A stretch of DNA of 8,547 nucleotides from Cryomorphaceae bacterium (lineage in GTDB: Bacteria; Bacteroidota; Bacteroidia; Flavobacteriales; Schleiferiaceae). The stretch lies in NCBI GenBank assembly GCA_003451355.1, contig DMDX01000012.1, positions 1-8,547 of the forward strand. The letters are read 5' to 3'. The translations under genes and the position numbers were made by a program. A model generated the notes under the pieces. That model worked only from the letters and a program-made list of their open reading frames with translations, searched no databases and had not been told where the DNA came from. This document shows, in pieces, positions 1-7,175 of this stretch (its first letter is position 1; each line of letters begins with the position of its first letter).

Positions 1-354
1 AAAGCCACGGTAGGTATCATCTACATGCTCAAGCTCGGCCACATGGTTGACGATAAGATGCACGCACGTTCGATTGGACCGTACTCGCTCATTACCCAGC
101 AGCCGCTCGGCGGTAAGGCCCAATTTGGTGGCCAGCGCTTTGGTGAGATGGAGGTTTGGGCGCTCGAGGCATTTGGTGCGTCGAACATCCTTCGCGAAAT
201 CCTTACGGTGAAGTCTGACGACGTCGTAGGCCGCGCGAAGACCTACGAGGCGATAGTCAAAGGCGATCGGATGCCAGAACCAGGTATTCCGGAGTCGTTT
301 AACGTACTGCTCCATGAACTTCAAGGCCTCGCCTTGAAAGTAACATTGGACTAA
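1..354 (+). CDS. rpoB: RNA polymerase beta subunit, C-terminal end (partial)
   Basis: This is the C-terminal 117 residues of the RNA polymerase beta subunit; the 5' part lies beyond the left edge, and the reading frame is open from base 1. It shows the strongly conserved end of the family: LGHMVDDKMHARS, then SLITQQPLGGKAQFGGQRFG, then GEMEVWALEAFGA, LTVKSDDVVGR and the final PGIPESFNVLLHEL block. In the enzyme this region forms the clamp-anchoring end that packs against the beta' subunit near the active centre. The protein ends KVTLD with a TAA stop. The rpoC start follows after 31 bases, with no terminator or promoter visible between them, so the two genes are cotranscribed as in most bacteria. 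Identification is essentially certain from the motifs. Confidence 0.98.
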   Translation, partial: KATVGIIYMLKLGHMVDDKMHARSIGPYSLITQQPLGGKAQFGGQRFGEMEVWALEAFGASNILREILTVKSDDVVGRAKTYEAIVKGDRMPEPGIPESFNVLLHELQGLALKVTLD

Positions 355-385
355 GGATTTAGAATCACGACGAATTCACAAGAAC

Positions 386-3300
386 ATGAGAAAGTACGAA
401 CAAGCTCCGACAGGTAGCTTCAATCAAATCACCATTAGCCTGGCGTCGCCAGAGTTCCTGCTCGAGAAGTCGAGCGGAGAAATCCTGAAGCCAGAGACCA
501 TCAACTACCGGACCCACAAGCCCGAGCGTGACGGTCTGTTCTGTGAGCGCATTTTTGGTCCTGTAAAGGACTTCGAATGTGCGTGCGGAAAGTACAAGCG
601 CATTCGCTACAAGGGCATCGTGTGCGACCGTTGTGGCGTAGAGGTAACCGAGAAGAAAGTTCGCCGTGAGCGCGTAGGCCATATCAGCCTCGTGGTTCCT
701 GTTGCGCACATTTGGTACTTCCGTTCGCTTCCGAACAAAATCGGCTACTTGCTCGGAATCCCGACCAAGAAGCTCGACATGATCATCTACTACGAGCGCT
801 ACATCGTCATTCAAACGGGACTTGCCACGGACGCGGATGGAAATCCGTTTACCCGCTTGCAATTCTTGACCGAAGAAGAGTACCTGGATGCATTGGATCG
901 CCTGCCGACCCAAGACAACCAGTACCTCGAGGACCACGATCCCAATAAGTTCATCGCCAAGATGGGTGCTGAGGCCCTGTACATGCTGCTTCAGCGTCTG
1001 GATCTTCCGGCCCTTTCGTTTGAGCTTCGTGCCCAAGCTGACCGCGAGACTTCGCAGCAGCGCAAGCAAGAGGCCCTCAAGCGCCTTCAGGTCGTAGAGG
1101 CCATGAAAGAGGCCAATGAGCGCATGGAGAACAAGCCTGAGTGGATGATTGTAAAAGTAGTTCCGGTGATTCCACCCGAGCTACGTCCGCTCGTACCCTT
1201 GGACGGTGGCCGTTTTGCGACCAGCGACTTGAACGATCTGTACCGCCGGGTAATTATCCGCAACAACCGTTTGAAGCGCTTGCTTGAAATCAAGGCGCCT
1301 GAGGTCATCCTTCGCAACGAGAAGCGTATGCTTCAGGAGTCTGTTGACAGCTTGTTTGACAACACCCGCAAGGCGAGTGCTGTGAAGACCGAGAGCAACC
1401 GCCCACTGAAGTCGCTGAGCGACAGCCTGAAGGGCAAACAGGGTCGATTCCGCCAAAACCTTTTGGGTAAGCGTGTGGACTACTCTGCGCGTTCGGTAAT
1501 CGTTATTGGACCTGACTTGAAGCTGCACGAGTGTGGCCTTCCAAAGGATATGGCCGCGGAACTCTACAAGCCGTTTATCGTTCGCAAGCTCATTGAGCGC
1601 GGAATCGTGAAAACGGTGAAGTCGGCAAAGAAAATCATCGACAAGCGCGAAGCGGTTGTTTGGGACATTCTTGAGAACGTAATGAAGGGCCATCCCGTCC
1701 TTTTGAACCGAGCTCCGACGCTCCACCGTTTGGGTATCCAGTCGTTCCAGCCGCGTATGATCGAGGGCAAGGCCATCCAGCTGCACCCATTGACCTGTAC
1801 GGCCTTCAACGCTGACTTTGACGGTGACCAAATGGCCGTGCACTTGCCACTCGGACCTGCAGCCATTTTGGAGGCGCAGATCTTGATGCTTGCTTCGCAC
1901 AACATTTTGAACCCTGCCAACGGATCGCCGATTACGGTTCCGTCACAAGACATGGTATTGGGTCTGTACTACATGACCAAGCCCAAGCGCAACTTGCCTG
2001 GTGACCCAGTGATGGGAGAGGGTATGACGTTCTACTCTGCTGAAGAGGTAACGATTGCCTTTAACGAGCGCCGCGTAGAGCTTGGTGCCGTGGTCAAGGT
2101 TCGTGCTCGGGTACAGAACGAGAAAGGTGAACTGGTGACAAAGCTTATCGAGACTTCGGTGGGCCGCGTACTGTTCAACAAAGTAGTTCCTGAGACCGTT
2201 GGGTACATCAACGAACTGTTGACCAAGAAGGCGCTTCGCGACATCATCGCGCGCATCTTGACGAAGACCGACGTTCCGACGACGGCGAAGTTCCTTGACG
2301 ACATCAAGAACCTTGGATACAGCACTGCATTCCGTGGTGGTCTGTCGTTCTCGTTGGGTGACATTACGGTTCCGGAAGCAAAGGATTCACTGATCAAAGA
2401 GGCCAACGAAGAAGTAGAAGCCATTTTGGGCAACTACAACATGGGTCTGATCACGAACAACGAGCGCTACAACCAAGTCATTGACGTATGGACGAATACC
2501 AATGCCCGCTTGACGCAGGCCGCGATGAGCCAGCTCATCAACGACCGTCAGGGCTTCAATCCGATCTACATGATGCTTGATTCAGGTGCGCGAGGTTCTA
2601 AAGAGCAGATTCGCCAGCTTTCGGGTATGCGTGGTCTGATGGCCAAGCCGCAGAAGTCGGGTTCAGGAGGTGGAGAGATCATTGAAAACCCGATTATCTC
2701 GAACTTTAAGGAAGGTCTTTCGATCCTAGAGTACTTCATCTCGACGCACGGTGCCCGTAAGGGTCTGGCGGATACGGCCTTGAAGACGGCCGACGCCGGC
2801 TACCTGACTCGTCGTCTGCACGACGTCGCTCAGGATGTAATCATCAACGAGGTCGACTGCGGAACGCTTCGCGGACTTGAGGTTACATCACTTCGTAAAA
2901 ATGAGGAGATTGTAGAGACTTTGTTTGAGCGAATTACCGGTCGTGTATCGCTGCAGGATGTTATTGACCCACTTACGAGTGAGGTTTACGTAGCACGCGG
3001 TGAAATGATTTCTGACGATGCTGCCCGTAAGATTGAAACTTCACCTGTTGAAATGGTTGAAGTTCGTTCAGCGCTGACATGCGAAAGCAAGCGCGGAATC
3101 TGTGCGAAATGCTATGGCCGCAACTTGGCTACAGCTAAGGGTGTCCAGATGGGTGAAGCAGTTGGTGTTATCGCCGCTCAGTCAATCGGTGAGCCGGGAA
3201 CTCAGTTGACCCTACGTACCTTCCACGTGGGTGGTACGGCTGGTAACATTTCTGAGGTCAACAACTTAATCGCCAAATTTGACGGAATTGTCGAACTCGA

Positions 3301-4693
3301 CGAGGTTCGCACTGTTGAGGGTGAGGGAGCGGACGGCACACTATCGACCATCGTCATCGGACGTACGGGCGAACTTCGCATCGTTGATGTTAAGACCGGA
3401 ATTTCGGTAATGACGGGTAACGTGCCCTATGGTTCAAACCTTGTAGTGAAGCACGGCCAGAAAGTGGCCAAGGGTGACTCGCTGTGTTCGTGGGATCCCT
3501 ACAACGCCGTAATCATCTCTGAATTTGCCGGTGTGGTTGGATACCAAGATATCGTTCAAGGTCTGAGCTACAAGGTTGAGATTGACGAACAGACTGGCTT
3601 CCAAGACAAGGTAATCAGCGATGCGCGCAACAAGAAGTTGGTGCCGATGATTCAAATCTTGACTAAGAAGGGTGAGGAGATCAAGCACTACACCTTGCCG
3701 GTGGGTGCCCACCTCATGGTCGACGAAGGCGAGGAGATCAAGGCCGGTAAGGTGCTTGTGAAGATTCCACGCCGCGGAGCAAAATCAGGTGACATTACGG
3801 GCGGTCTGCCCCGTGTGACGGAACTTTTTGAAGCCCGTAACCCGTCGAATCCTTCGGTGGTCGCTGAAATTGACGGAACGGTTTCGTACGGTAAGATTAA
3901 GCGCGGTAACCGCGAGATCGTAATCGAGAGCCGCACCGGAGAGCAGCGTCGCTACCTCATCAATTTGAGCAAGCAAATTCTGGTTCAAGAGAACGACTTC
4001 GTGCGTGCGGGTTCACCGCTGAGCGACGGAGCTATTTCTCCGGCAGACATTCTCGCGATTCAAGGTCCTACTGCGGTGCAGGAGTACTTGGTGAACGAGA
4101 TTCAAGAAGTTTACCGTTTGCAGGGTGTGAAAATCAACGACAAGCACTTTGAAGTGATTGTTCGCCAGATGATGCGCAAGGTGGAAATCGCGGACGGTGG
4201 TGACACCATGTTCCTCGAGGGACACTACGAGCACCTCGGTGATTTTATCCAAGAGAACGACCGCGTATTTGACAAGAAAGTGGTGGTTAACGCTGGCGAC
4301 AGCGAGAACCTCAAAGAAGGTCAAATGATTACCTCACGCCAGCTCCGCGACGAGAACTCGCTGCTGAAGCGTTCCGATAAGGCATTGGTGGAGGCACGTG
4401 ACGCACGCTCGGCTACGGCCAAGCTGGTACTTCAGGGTATCACGCGGGCATCGCTTCAGACGAAGTCGTGGGTTTCTGCGGCATCGTTCCAGGAGACGAC
4501 CAAAGTCCTTAACGAAGCGGCAATCGCTGGTAAGAGCGACGGCCTCGAGGGTCTTAAAGAGAACGTGATTGTGGGTCACCGCATTCCTGCGGGTACCGGA
4601 TTAAAGCACTACTACGATTCCGTGGTGGGCAACAAAGACGAGTACGACCACATGATGGCAACGAAGTCAGTCGATATTGAAGCAGCGGAGTAG
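386..4693 (+). CDS. rpoC: DNA-directed RNA polymerase subunit beta'
   Basis: Catalytic large subunit of RNA polymerase, complete at 1435 aa, the usual Bacteroidota size. The first zinc site is C65, C67, C80 and C83. The active-site loop NADFDGD is at residues 475-481, with the Mg-binding aspartates D477, D479 and D481. The second zinc site is C825, C899, C906 and C909. The bridge-helix/trigger-loop segment QSIGEPGTQLTLRTFHVGG begins near residue 932. Between about residue 953 and DITGGLPRVTELFEAR (from 1136) sits a long insertion resembling the SI3 sandwich-barrel insert known in E. coli and Bacteroidota. ATG at 386 was chosen because the conserved FNQITISLASPE block starts a few residues in. 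Upstream in-frame codons contain no ATG, GTG or TTG back to base 356. There is no Shine-Dalgarno sequence, as is normal in this phylum. The stop TAG shares its last base with the next gene's GTG start. A lower-GC patch (about 2881-3060) is noted as a finding. Confidence 0.98.
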   Translation: MRKYEQAPTGSFNQITISLASPEFLLEKSSGEILKPETINYRTHKPERDGLFCERIFGPVKDFECACGKYKRIRYKGIVCDRCGVEVTEKKVRRERVGHISLVVPVAHIWYFRSLPNKIGYLLGIPTKKLDMIIYYERYIVIQTGLATDADGNPFTRLQFLTEEEYLDALDRLPTQDNQYLEDHDPNKFIAKMGAEALYMLLQRLDLPALSFELRAQADRETSQQRKQEALKRLQVVEAMKEANERMENKPEWMIVKVVPVIPPELRPLVPLDGGRFATSDLNDLYRRVIIRNNRLKRLLEIKAPEVILRNEKRMLQESVDSLFDNTRKASAVKTESNRPLKSLSDSLKGKQGRFRQNLLGKRVDYSARSVIVIGPDLKLHECGLPKDMAAELYKPFIVRKLIERGIVKTVKSAKKIIDKREAVVWDILENVMKGHPVLLNRAPTLHRLGIQSFQPRMIEGKAIQLHPLTCTAFNADFDGDQMAVHLPLGPAAILEAQILMLASHNILNPANGSPITVPSQDMVLGLYYMTKPKRNLPGDPVMGEGMTFYSAEEVTIAFNERRVELGAVVKVRARVQNEKGELVTKLIETSVGRVLFNKVVPETVGYINELLTKKALRDIIARILTKTDVPTTAKFLDDIKNLGYSTAFRGGLSFSLGDITVPEAKDSLIKEANEEVEAILGNYNMGLITNNERYNQVIDVWTNTNARLTQAAMSQLINDRQGFNPIYMMLDSGARGSKEQIRQLSGMRGLMAKPQKSGSGGGEIIENPIISNFKEGLSILEYFISTHGARKGLADTALKTADAGYLTRRLHDVAQDVIINEVDCGTLRGLEVTSLRKNEEIVETLFERITGRVSLQDVIDPLTSEVYVARGEMISDDAARKIETSPVEMVEVRSALTCESKRGICAKCYGRNLATAKGVQMGEAVGVIAAQSIGEPGTQLTLRTFHVGGTAGNISEVNNLIAKFDGIVELDEVRTVEGEGADGTLSTIVIGRTGELRIVDVKTGISVMTGNVPYGSNLVVKHGQKVAKGDSLCSWDPYNAVIISEFAGVVGYQDIVQGLSYKVEIDEQTGFQDKVISDARNKKLVPMIQILTKKGEEIKHYTLPVGAHLMVDEGEEIKAGKVLVKIPRRGAKSGDITGGLPRVTELFEARNPSNPSVVAEIDGTVSYGKIKRGNREIVIESRTGEQRRYLINLSKQILVQENDFVRAGSPLSDGAISPADILAIQGPTAVQEYLVNEIQEVYRLQGVKINDKHFEVIVRQMMRKVEIADGGDTMFLEGHYEHLGDFIQENDRVFDKKVVVNAGDSENLKEGQMITSRQLRDENSLLKRSDKALVEARDARSATAKLVLQGITRASLQTKSWVSAASFQETTKVLNEAAIAGKSDGLEGLKENVIVGHRIPAGTGLKHYYDSVVGNKDEYDHMMATKSVDIEAAE

Positions 4694-5001
4694 TGAGCGA
4701 TCAGGATCCGAACCAACTTCAGATTGAGCTTTCGCCCGAGATGGCTGATGGGATTTATTCCAATCTGGCCATTATCAACCACTCGAACAGCGAGTTCGTG
4801 GTGGACTTCATCCAGATGATGCCCGGCTTGCCGAAGGCAAAGGTGAAGTCTCGGGTTATCTTGACTCCGCAGCATGCCAAGCGCTTGGTGCGCGCGCTCG
4901 CAGACAATGTGAGCCGCTACGAAGCCACGCATGGTGAGGTTGCGGATACGGAACTACCCGGAATGCCGATTCACTTCGGCGGACCCACGGGACAAGCCTA
5001 A
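4693..5001 (+). CDS. DUF3467 family protein, rpoC-linked
   Basis: A 102-aa soluble protein of the DUF3467 family, which is typically found directly behind rpoC in Bacteroidota; its biochemical role is not established. The family core is clear: NQLQIELSPEMADGIYSNLA (residues 7-26), then NHSNSEFVVDFIQMMPGLPKAKVKSR, then ILTPQHAKRLVRALADNVSRYE to about residue 77. An acidic linker follows, then a conserved-looking PIHFGGPTGQA tail. The start is GTG at 4693, overlapping the rpoC TAG by one base (TAGTG). The only other good start, ATG at 4741, would remove the conserved NQLQIELSPE block, so it is unlikely. Translation probably depends on ribosomes finishing rpoC. With a strong terminator 20 bases downstream, this is the last gene of the rpoB-rpoC transcript. 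The position suggests a link to RNA polymerase or its expression, but that is inference. Confidence 0.93.
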   Translation: MSDQDPNQLQIELSPEMADGIYSNLAIINHSNSEFVVDFIQMMPGLPKAKVKSRVILTPQHAKRLVRALADNVSRYEATHGEVADTELPGMPIHFGGPTGQA

Positions 5002-5020
5002 TCGAAGGTTTAGAAATGTG

Positions 5021-5050
5021 AAAGCCACCGGCGCAAGCCGGTGGCTTTTT
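5021..5050 (+). terminator. Rho-independent terminator of the rpoBC operon
   Basis: A perfect 12-bp stem pairs 5021-5032 (AAAGCCACCGGC) with 5037-5048 across a GCAA tetraloop (5033-5036). It runs directly into TTTTT (5046-5050), with a further TATTTT just beyond. It lies 20 bases after the DUF3467 stop. This is a textbook intrinsic terminator for the plus strand. Read from the minus strand, the same stem is followed by CACATTTC and has no proper T-run, so it should work poorly in that direction. Confidence 0.93.
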
Positions 5051-5076
5051 GTATTTTAACGAGTTGCAAGTAGCTA

Positions 5077-5103
5077 GCTACTAGCTGCGTGCAGCTAGTT
5101 AGC
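5077..5103. repeat. TAGC-rich inverted repeat over the end of the DUF6095-like gene
   Basis: GCTA-CTAGCTGC (5077-5088) pairs with GCAGCTAGTTAGC (5091-5103) across a GT loop. This gives a 12-bp stem with one bulged base at 5100. A separate perfect 12-bp palindrome, GTAGCTAGCTAC (5070-5081), shares bases 5077-5081 with it, so the two structures would compete. The minus-strand TAA stop at 5099-5101 lies inside the stem. On the minus strand the hairpin is not followed by a T-run, so it is not a standard intrinsic terminator. It may stabilise the 3' end of the message or be a local repeat-derived sequence. Confidence 0.6.
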
Positions 5104-5311
5104 GACCAAAGAAGCCGTCGAGGAGGATTCCGATTCCGCGCACGAGGACTCCGACGCCCACAAACATGGCGGTGACGATGAATGCCGCAGGAATCCAATT
5201 GCCCTCTTGAAGGGCGGGTCCGGCGACCCAGTAGAAGAATGCGGGTCCGCCAAACATAAAGGGGAATGAGGCGGATAGCCACACGAGGCCGCGAAGGATT
5301 TTGGGATTCAT
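5099..5311 (-). CDS. DUF6095-like small membrane protein
   Basis: A 70-aa hydrophobic protein with two predicted membrane segments, about residues 9-30 (VWLSASFPFMFGGPAFFYWV) and 40-65 (IPAAFIVTAMFVGVGVLVRG). A short charged N-terminus (MNPKILRG) and a polar end (LLDGFFGR) flank them. Length and pattern (K-x-L-x-x-GL start, SFPFMFGGP in the first helix, RGI near the end) resemble the DUF6095 proteins of Flavobacteriia. Their function is unknown. The start at 5311 is favoured because its ATG overlaps the upstream acyltransferase stop as ATGA, a classic coupled arrangement. A longer frame reaching back to 5407 would run through the acyltransferase gene and adds residues with no membrane-protein character. 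The family assignment is from memory of the pattern. Confidence 0.8.
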   Translation of the reverse strand: MNPKILRGLVWLSASFPFMFGGPAFFYWVAGPALQEGNWIPAAFIVTAMFVGVGVLVRGIGILLDGFFGR

Positions 5312-6327
5312 GGTCGGAATTTCAGTTGGGCCAATGGCCGTTCTACGAAGGTATAGGTGAGGAGGGAGACCGCAAGGGTTCCGGCCAAGAATGCGGGCAA
5401 GACCCAAGGATCAGGCAGGTAGTGCTGGGCGAGGGCGAGCACGGGCTTGTGAAGAAGGTAGACGCTAAAGCTGAGGGCGCCAAGGGCGCGAAGCGGCAGC
5501 CACCGACCGAGGGCCGAGAGCGCGATTTCGTGGTTAAGCGACTGGTAGAGGATGAGGGCCCAGGCGATTCCGTAGGCAAGGGTGAAGCTGTGTCCGTGAA
5601 ACGAAGAGGTTCCGTAGATGAGTCGTGCGATGGTCGGAACCGTCGTGAGGATGAGGGCGAGCAGGGCGAGCCCGATTCCGCCCGGAAGGCGCAGGCGGCG
5701 TTGGGTGAGGGCCAAAAGGGTTCCGCAGCCGAGAACCGGCAGGAAGCGCAAGAAGATGGGCATCGCAACGTGCTGCAGCCGCAGGTACCACAGGCTCGCC
5801 AGGGCGGTACTCAAGACCGCGATGGCCAGCACCGGCCGCCTTCGGTAGAGCGGCCAAAGAATGACCAGTACCAGCGGTGAAAGGATGTAGTAGAGAAATT
5901 CGACGGGGATGGTCCAAAAGACCTGCCGACCCTCGAGCAGGGCGAGGTGGCGTAGTACGTCTGAAGCACTATGAATGGGGCTCGGAAGCCCTCGGGCCGA
6001 AAGCGCCCAGTTGAGCAGCAGGGCCACGAGGTAGAGCGGGTAGATGCGCAGTACGCGCCGAAGGGCGAATCGGATCCAAAATCCGAGGTTCGCATGGCCC
6101 ATTTCGAGCGCATTGATGATTTGACGGTCGATCAGGTAGGCCGACAGAACAAAGAAGAGGTAGACGCCGACGCTTCCGTAGTGGTAAAAGTCCAAGACGC
6201 CAAAGAGGGGGTAGCCCGCGTTGCTGCTGTGCGCCAGCAGTACAATGGCCACCGCGAGCCCACGGAATCCGTCGAGCTCGGGCTGGTGCCCGGGGCGTCC
6301 GTCGTGGGGTAGGAGGTGTTTTAGCAA
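5308..6327 (-). CDS. Acyltransferase-3 (OafA/YrhL-like) membrane protein
   Basis: A 339-aa integral membrane acyltransferase of the AT3 family. Members move acetyl or other acyl groups across the inner membrane onto sugars of surface polysaccharides, lipids or antibiotics; the substrate here is not readable. Diagnostic motifs in order: ELDGFRGLAVAIVLLAHSS (17-35) with the family's key histidine at H33; GVYLFFVLSAYLI (54-66); RRVLRIYPLYL (90-100); FWTIPVEFLYYILSPL (137-152); SFSVYLLHKPV (286-296); and a final FVERPL (327-332). About ten hydrophobic segments are spread along the chain, the normal family layout, with no fused SGNH domain. The start is TTG at 6327: the frame is closed by TAA at 6358-6360 and no ATG or GTG lies between. 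This start places the first motif at the usual distance from the N-terminus. The stop overlaps the next gene by ATGA. Confidence 0.92.
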   Translation of the reverse strand: MLKHLLPHDGRPGHQPELDGFRGLAVAIVLLAHSSNAGYPLFGVLDFYHYGSVGVYLFFVLSAYLIDRQIINALEMGHANLGFWIRFALRRVLRIYPLYLVALLLNWALSARGLPSPIHSASDVLRHLALLEGRQVFWTIPVEFLYYILSPLVLVILWPLYRRRPVLAIAVLSTALASLWYLRLQHVAMPIFLRFLPVLGCGTLLALTQRRLRLPGGIGLALLALILTTVPTIARLIYGTSSFHGHSFTLAYGIAWALILYQSLNHEIALSALGRWLPLRALGALSFSVYLLHKPVLALAQHYLPDPWVLPAFLAGTLAVSLLTYTFVERPLAQLKFRP

Positions 6328-6331
6328 GGGT

Positions 6332-6367
6332 GGCGAGGTTGGCGAGGTTAGCTGAGATTAGCTCGTT
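6332..6367. repeat. Short tandem repeats between DUF975 and acyltransferase genes
   Basis: The 42-base gap holds two exact copies of GGCGAGGTT side by side (6332-6340 and 6341-6349), then two diverged ten-base units, TTAGCTGAGA (6348-6357) and TTAGCTCGTT (6358-6367). A further TTAGC occurs at 6321-6325 inside the acyltransferase start region. No stem-loop or T-run is visible, so transcription probably continues from DUF975 into the acyltransferase gene. The repeats occupy the space where a ribosome-binding region would lie. Confidence 0.6.
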
Positions 6368-6369
6368 GG

Positions 6370-7062
6370 CTATTCGCCGGCTTCTTCTGCGGTTGGTGTG
6401 GGTTCCGTGTGAATTCCGTTTCGGCGAAGCCAGTCTGCCTTGACTTCAGTGTAGAATTGAGCTGAAATGGCGGCGATCCAGGGGCCGATCCAAAAGAATC
6501 CGATGAATAGGGTAATGACACTGAGCAGGAAGAGAAGAAGTATCCAAAGCGTAAGCAGGAAGAGCTTGATTTTGTGGCCCTGCATCATTTCTTCAGAGCG
6601 GTTGATGGCCTGGTTGGCGGTAAGCTCGGGGTAGTCAGAAAGCACGTACCACGTTTGTGCGTAGGCAAAGGTTTTGATGATTCCGGGAATGATGAGTAGG
6701 AGGTACCACAGAATCAGTCGGACGAGGTACACGATTGAGGTCCAAGTGGCCCGACTCCATCGATTAAAACCTGAAAAAATGTCTTCAAAATCAGGGTTGG
6801 CTCGGCGTACAATCTTAAGCATGAATGTGGCGGAACCCAAACTGAACGCGCCCGACCAAAGAATTTGAAGGAATCCGCCATTAACCCGATAGCTACCTGT
6901 GGGCGACCAAATTAAATGGATCAAGCCAAATGATGCGGCGCTGTCGATGAACGAGAGGGTGCCCACAATCAGAATGTAGACCAGGAGGGTTCCGAGGGCT
7001 AAGCCACGCTGGCCTTTGAGTACTTGCCAGGCGTCGCTGAGGATTTCGAGGTTGGTACGCAT
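6370..7062 (-). CDS. DUF975 family integral membrane protein
   Basis: A 230-aa polytopic membrane protein of the DUF975 family; no biochemical function is established for it. The family signature is strong in the second half: LLLIIPGIIKTFAYAQTWYV (121-140), then LSDYPELTANQAINRSEEMMQGHKIKLF (141-168), followed by a hydrophobic hairpin ending FFWIGPWIAAISAQFYTEV. Four to five membrane segments are visible, near residues 20-38, 64-83, 108-130, 166-190 and 190-205. FEDIFSGFNRW (92-102) is the usual polar loop before the third segment. The cytoplasmic tail (EPTPTAEEAGE) is acidic. The ATG at 7062 gives the family-typical MRTNLEILSDAWQVLKG start, where a short amphipathic stretch precedes the first helix. 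It is probably the first gene of a minus-strand unit with the acyltransferase 42 bases downstream. Confidence 0.88.
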   Translation of the reverse strand: MRTNLEILSDAWQVLKGQRGLALGTLLVYILIVGTLSFIDSAASFGLIHLIWSPTGSYRVNGGFLQILWSGAFSLGSATFMLKIVRRANPDFEDIFSGFNRWSRATWTSIVYLVRLILWYLLLIIPGIIKTFAYAQTWYVLSDYPELTANQAINRSEEMMQGHKIKLFLLTLWILLLFLLSVITLFIGFFWIGPWIAAISAQFYTEVKADWLRRNGIHTEPTPTAEEAGE

Positions 7063-7101
7063 TTCGGTTCGTTTTAAGTGCGTGAAGCGGGTGTAGTGGT
7101 T

Positions 7102-7136
7102 CGAAAGTAGGACTTTTGGCTAGGATTTTCAGCAAA
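7102..7136 (-). promoter_or_regulatory. Possible Bacteroidota-type promoter for the DUF975 unit
   Basis: Read on the minus strand, TTTG (7136-7133) is followed after 23 bases by TACTTTCG (7109-7102). This is one base off the TAnnTTTG -7 consensus of Bacteroidota; the spacing is at the long end. It would start transcription near 7095, about 30 bases before the ATG at 7062. It overlaps the plus-strand candidate. No experimental support. Confidence 0.35.
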
Positions 7137-7148
7137 TGCTTATATTCG
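7115..7148 (+). promoter_or_regulatory. Possible Bacteroidota-type promoter for the toxin-antitoxin-like module
   Basis: TTTG (7115-7118) is followed after 22 bases by TATATTCG (7141-7148), one base off the TAnnTTTG -7 consensus. Transcription would begin near 7155, about 20 bases before the ATG at 7176. This position argues against a longer protein starting at the TTG at 7116, since that codon would then sit upstream of the transcript. Confidence 0.4.
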
Positions 7149-7175
7149 TTTACCAACCGACTAGCGCCCCTGACC

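Noticed and set aside
365..1900. Long open frames on the minus strand opposite the first part of rpoC (234 and 239 codons)
   Set aside because: They lie antisense to a certain, highly conserved gene. Their products are low in recognisable motifs, and such frames are expected opposite GC-biased codons.
3240..3790. Long insertion in the RpoC trigger-loop region as a novelty
   Set aside because: It matches the known SI3-type sandwich-barrel insertion, including the conserved DITGGLPRVTELFEAR exit, and is normal for this phylum.
4687..4690. GGAG just before the DUF3467 GTG as a Shine-Dalgarno sequence
   Set aside because: It is only two bases from the start codon, too close to act in the usual way, and falls in rpoC codons.
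5266..5880. 204-codon plus-strand frame opposite the acyltransferase gene
   Set aside because: Its product is a highly charged Gly/Arg/Glu-rich string with no domain, a typical mirror of a membrane-protein gene on the other strand.
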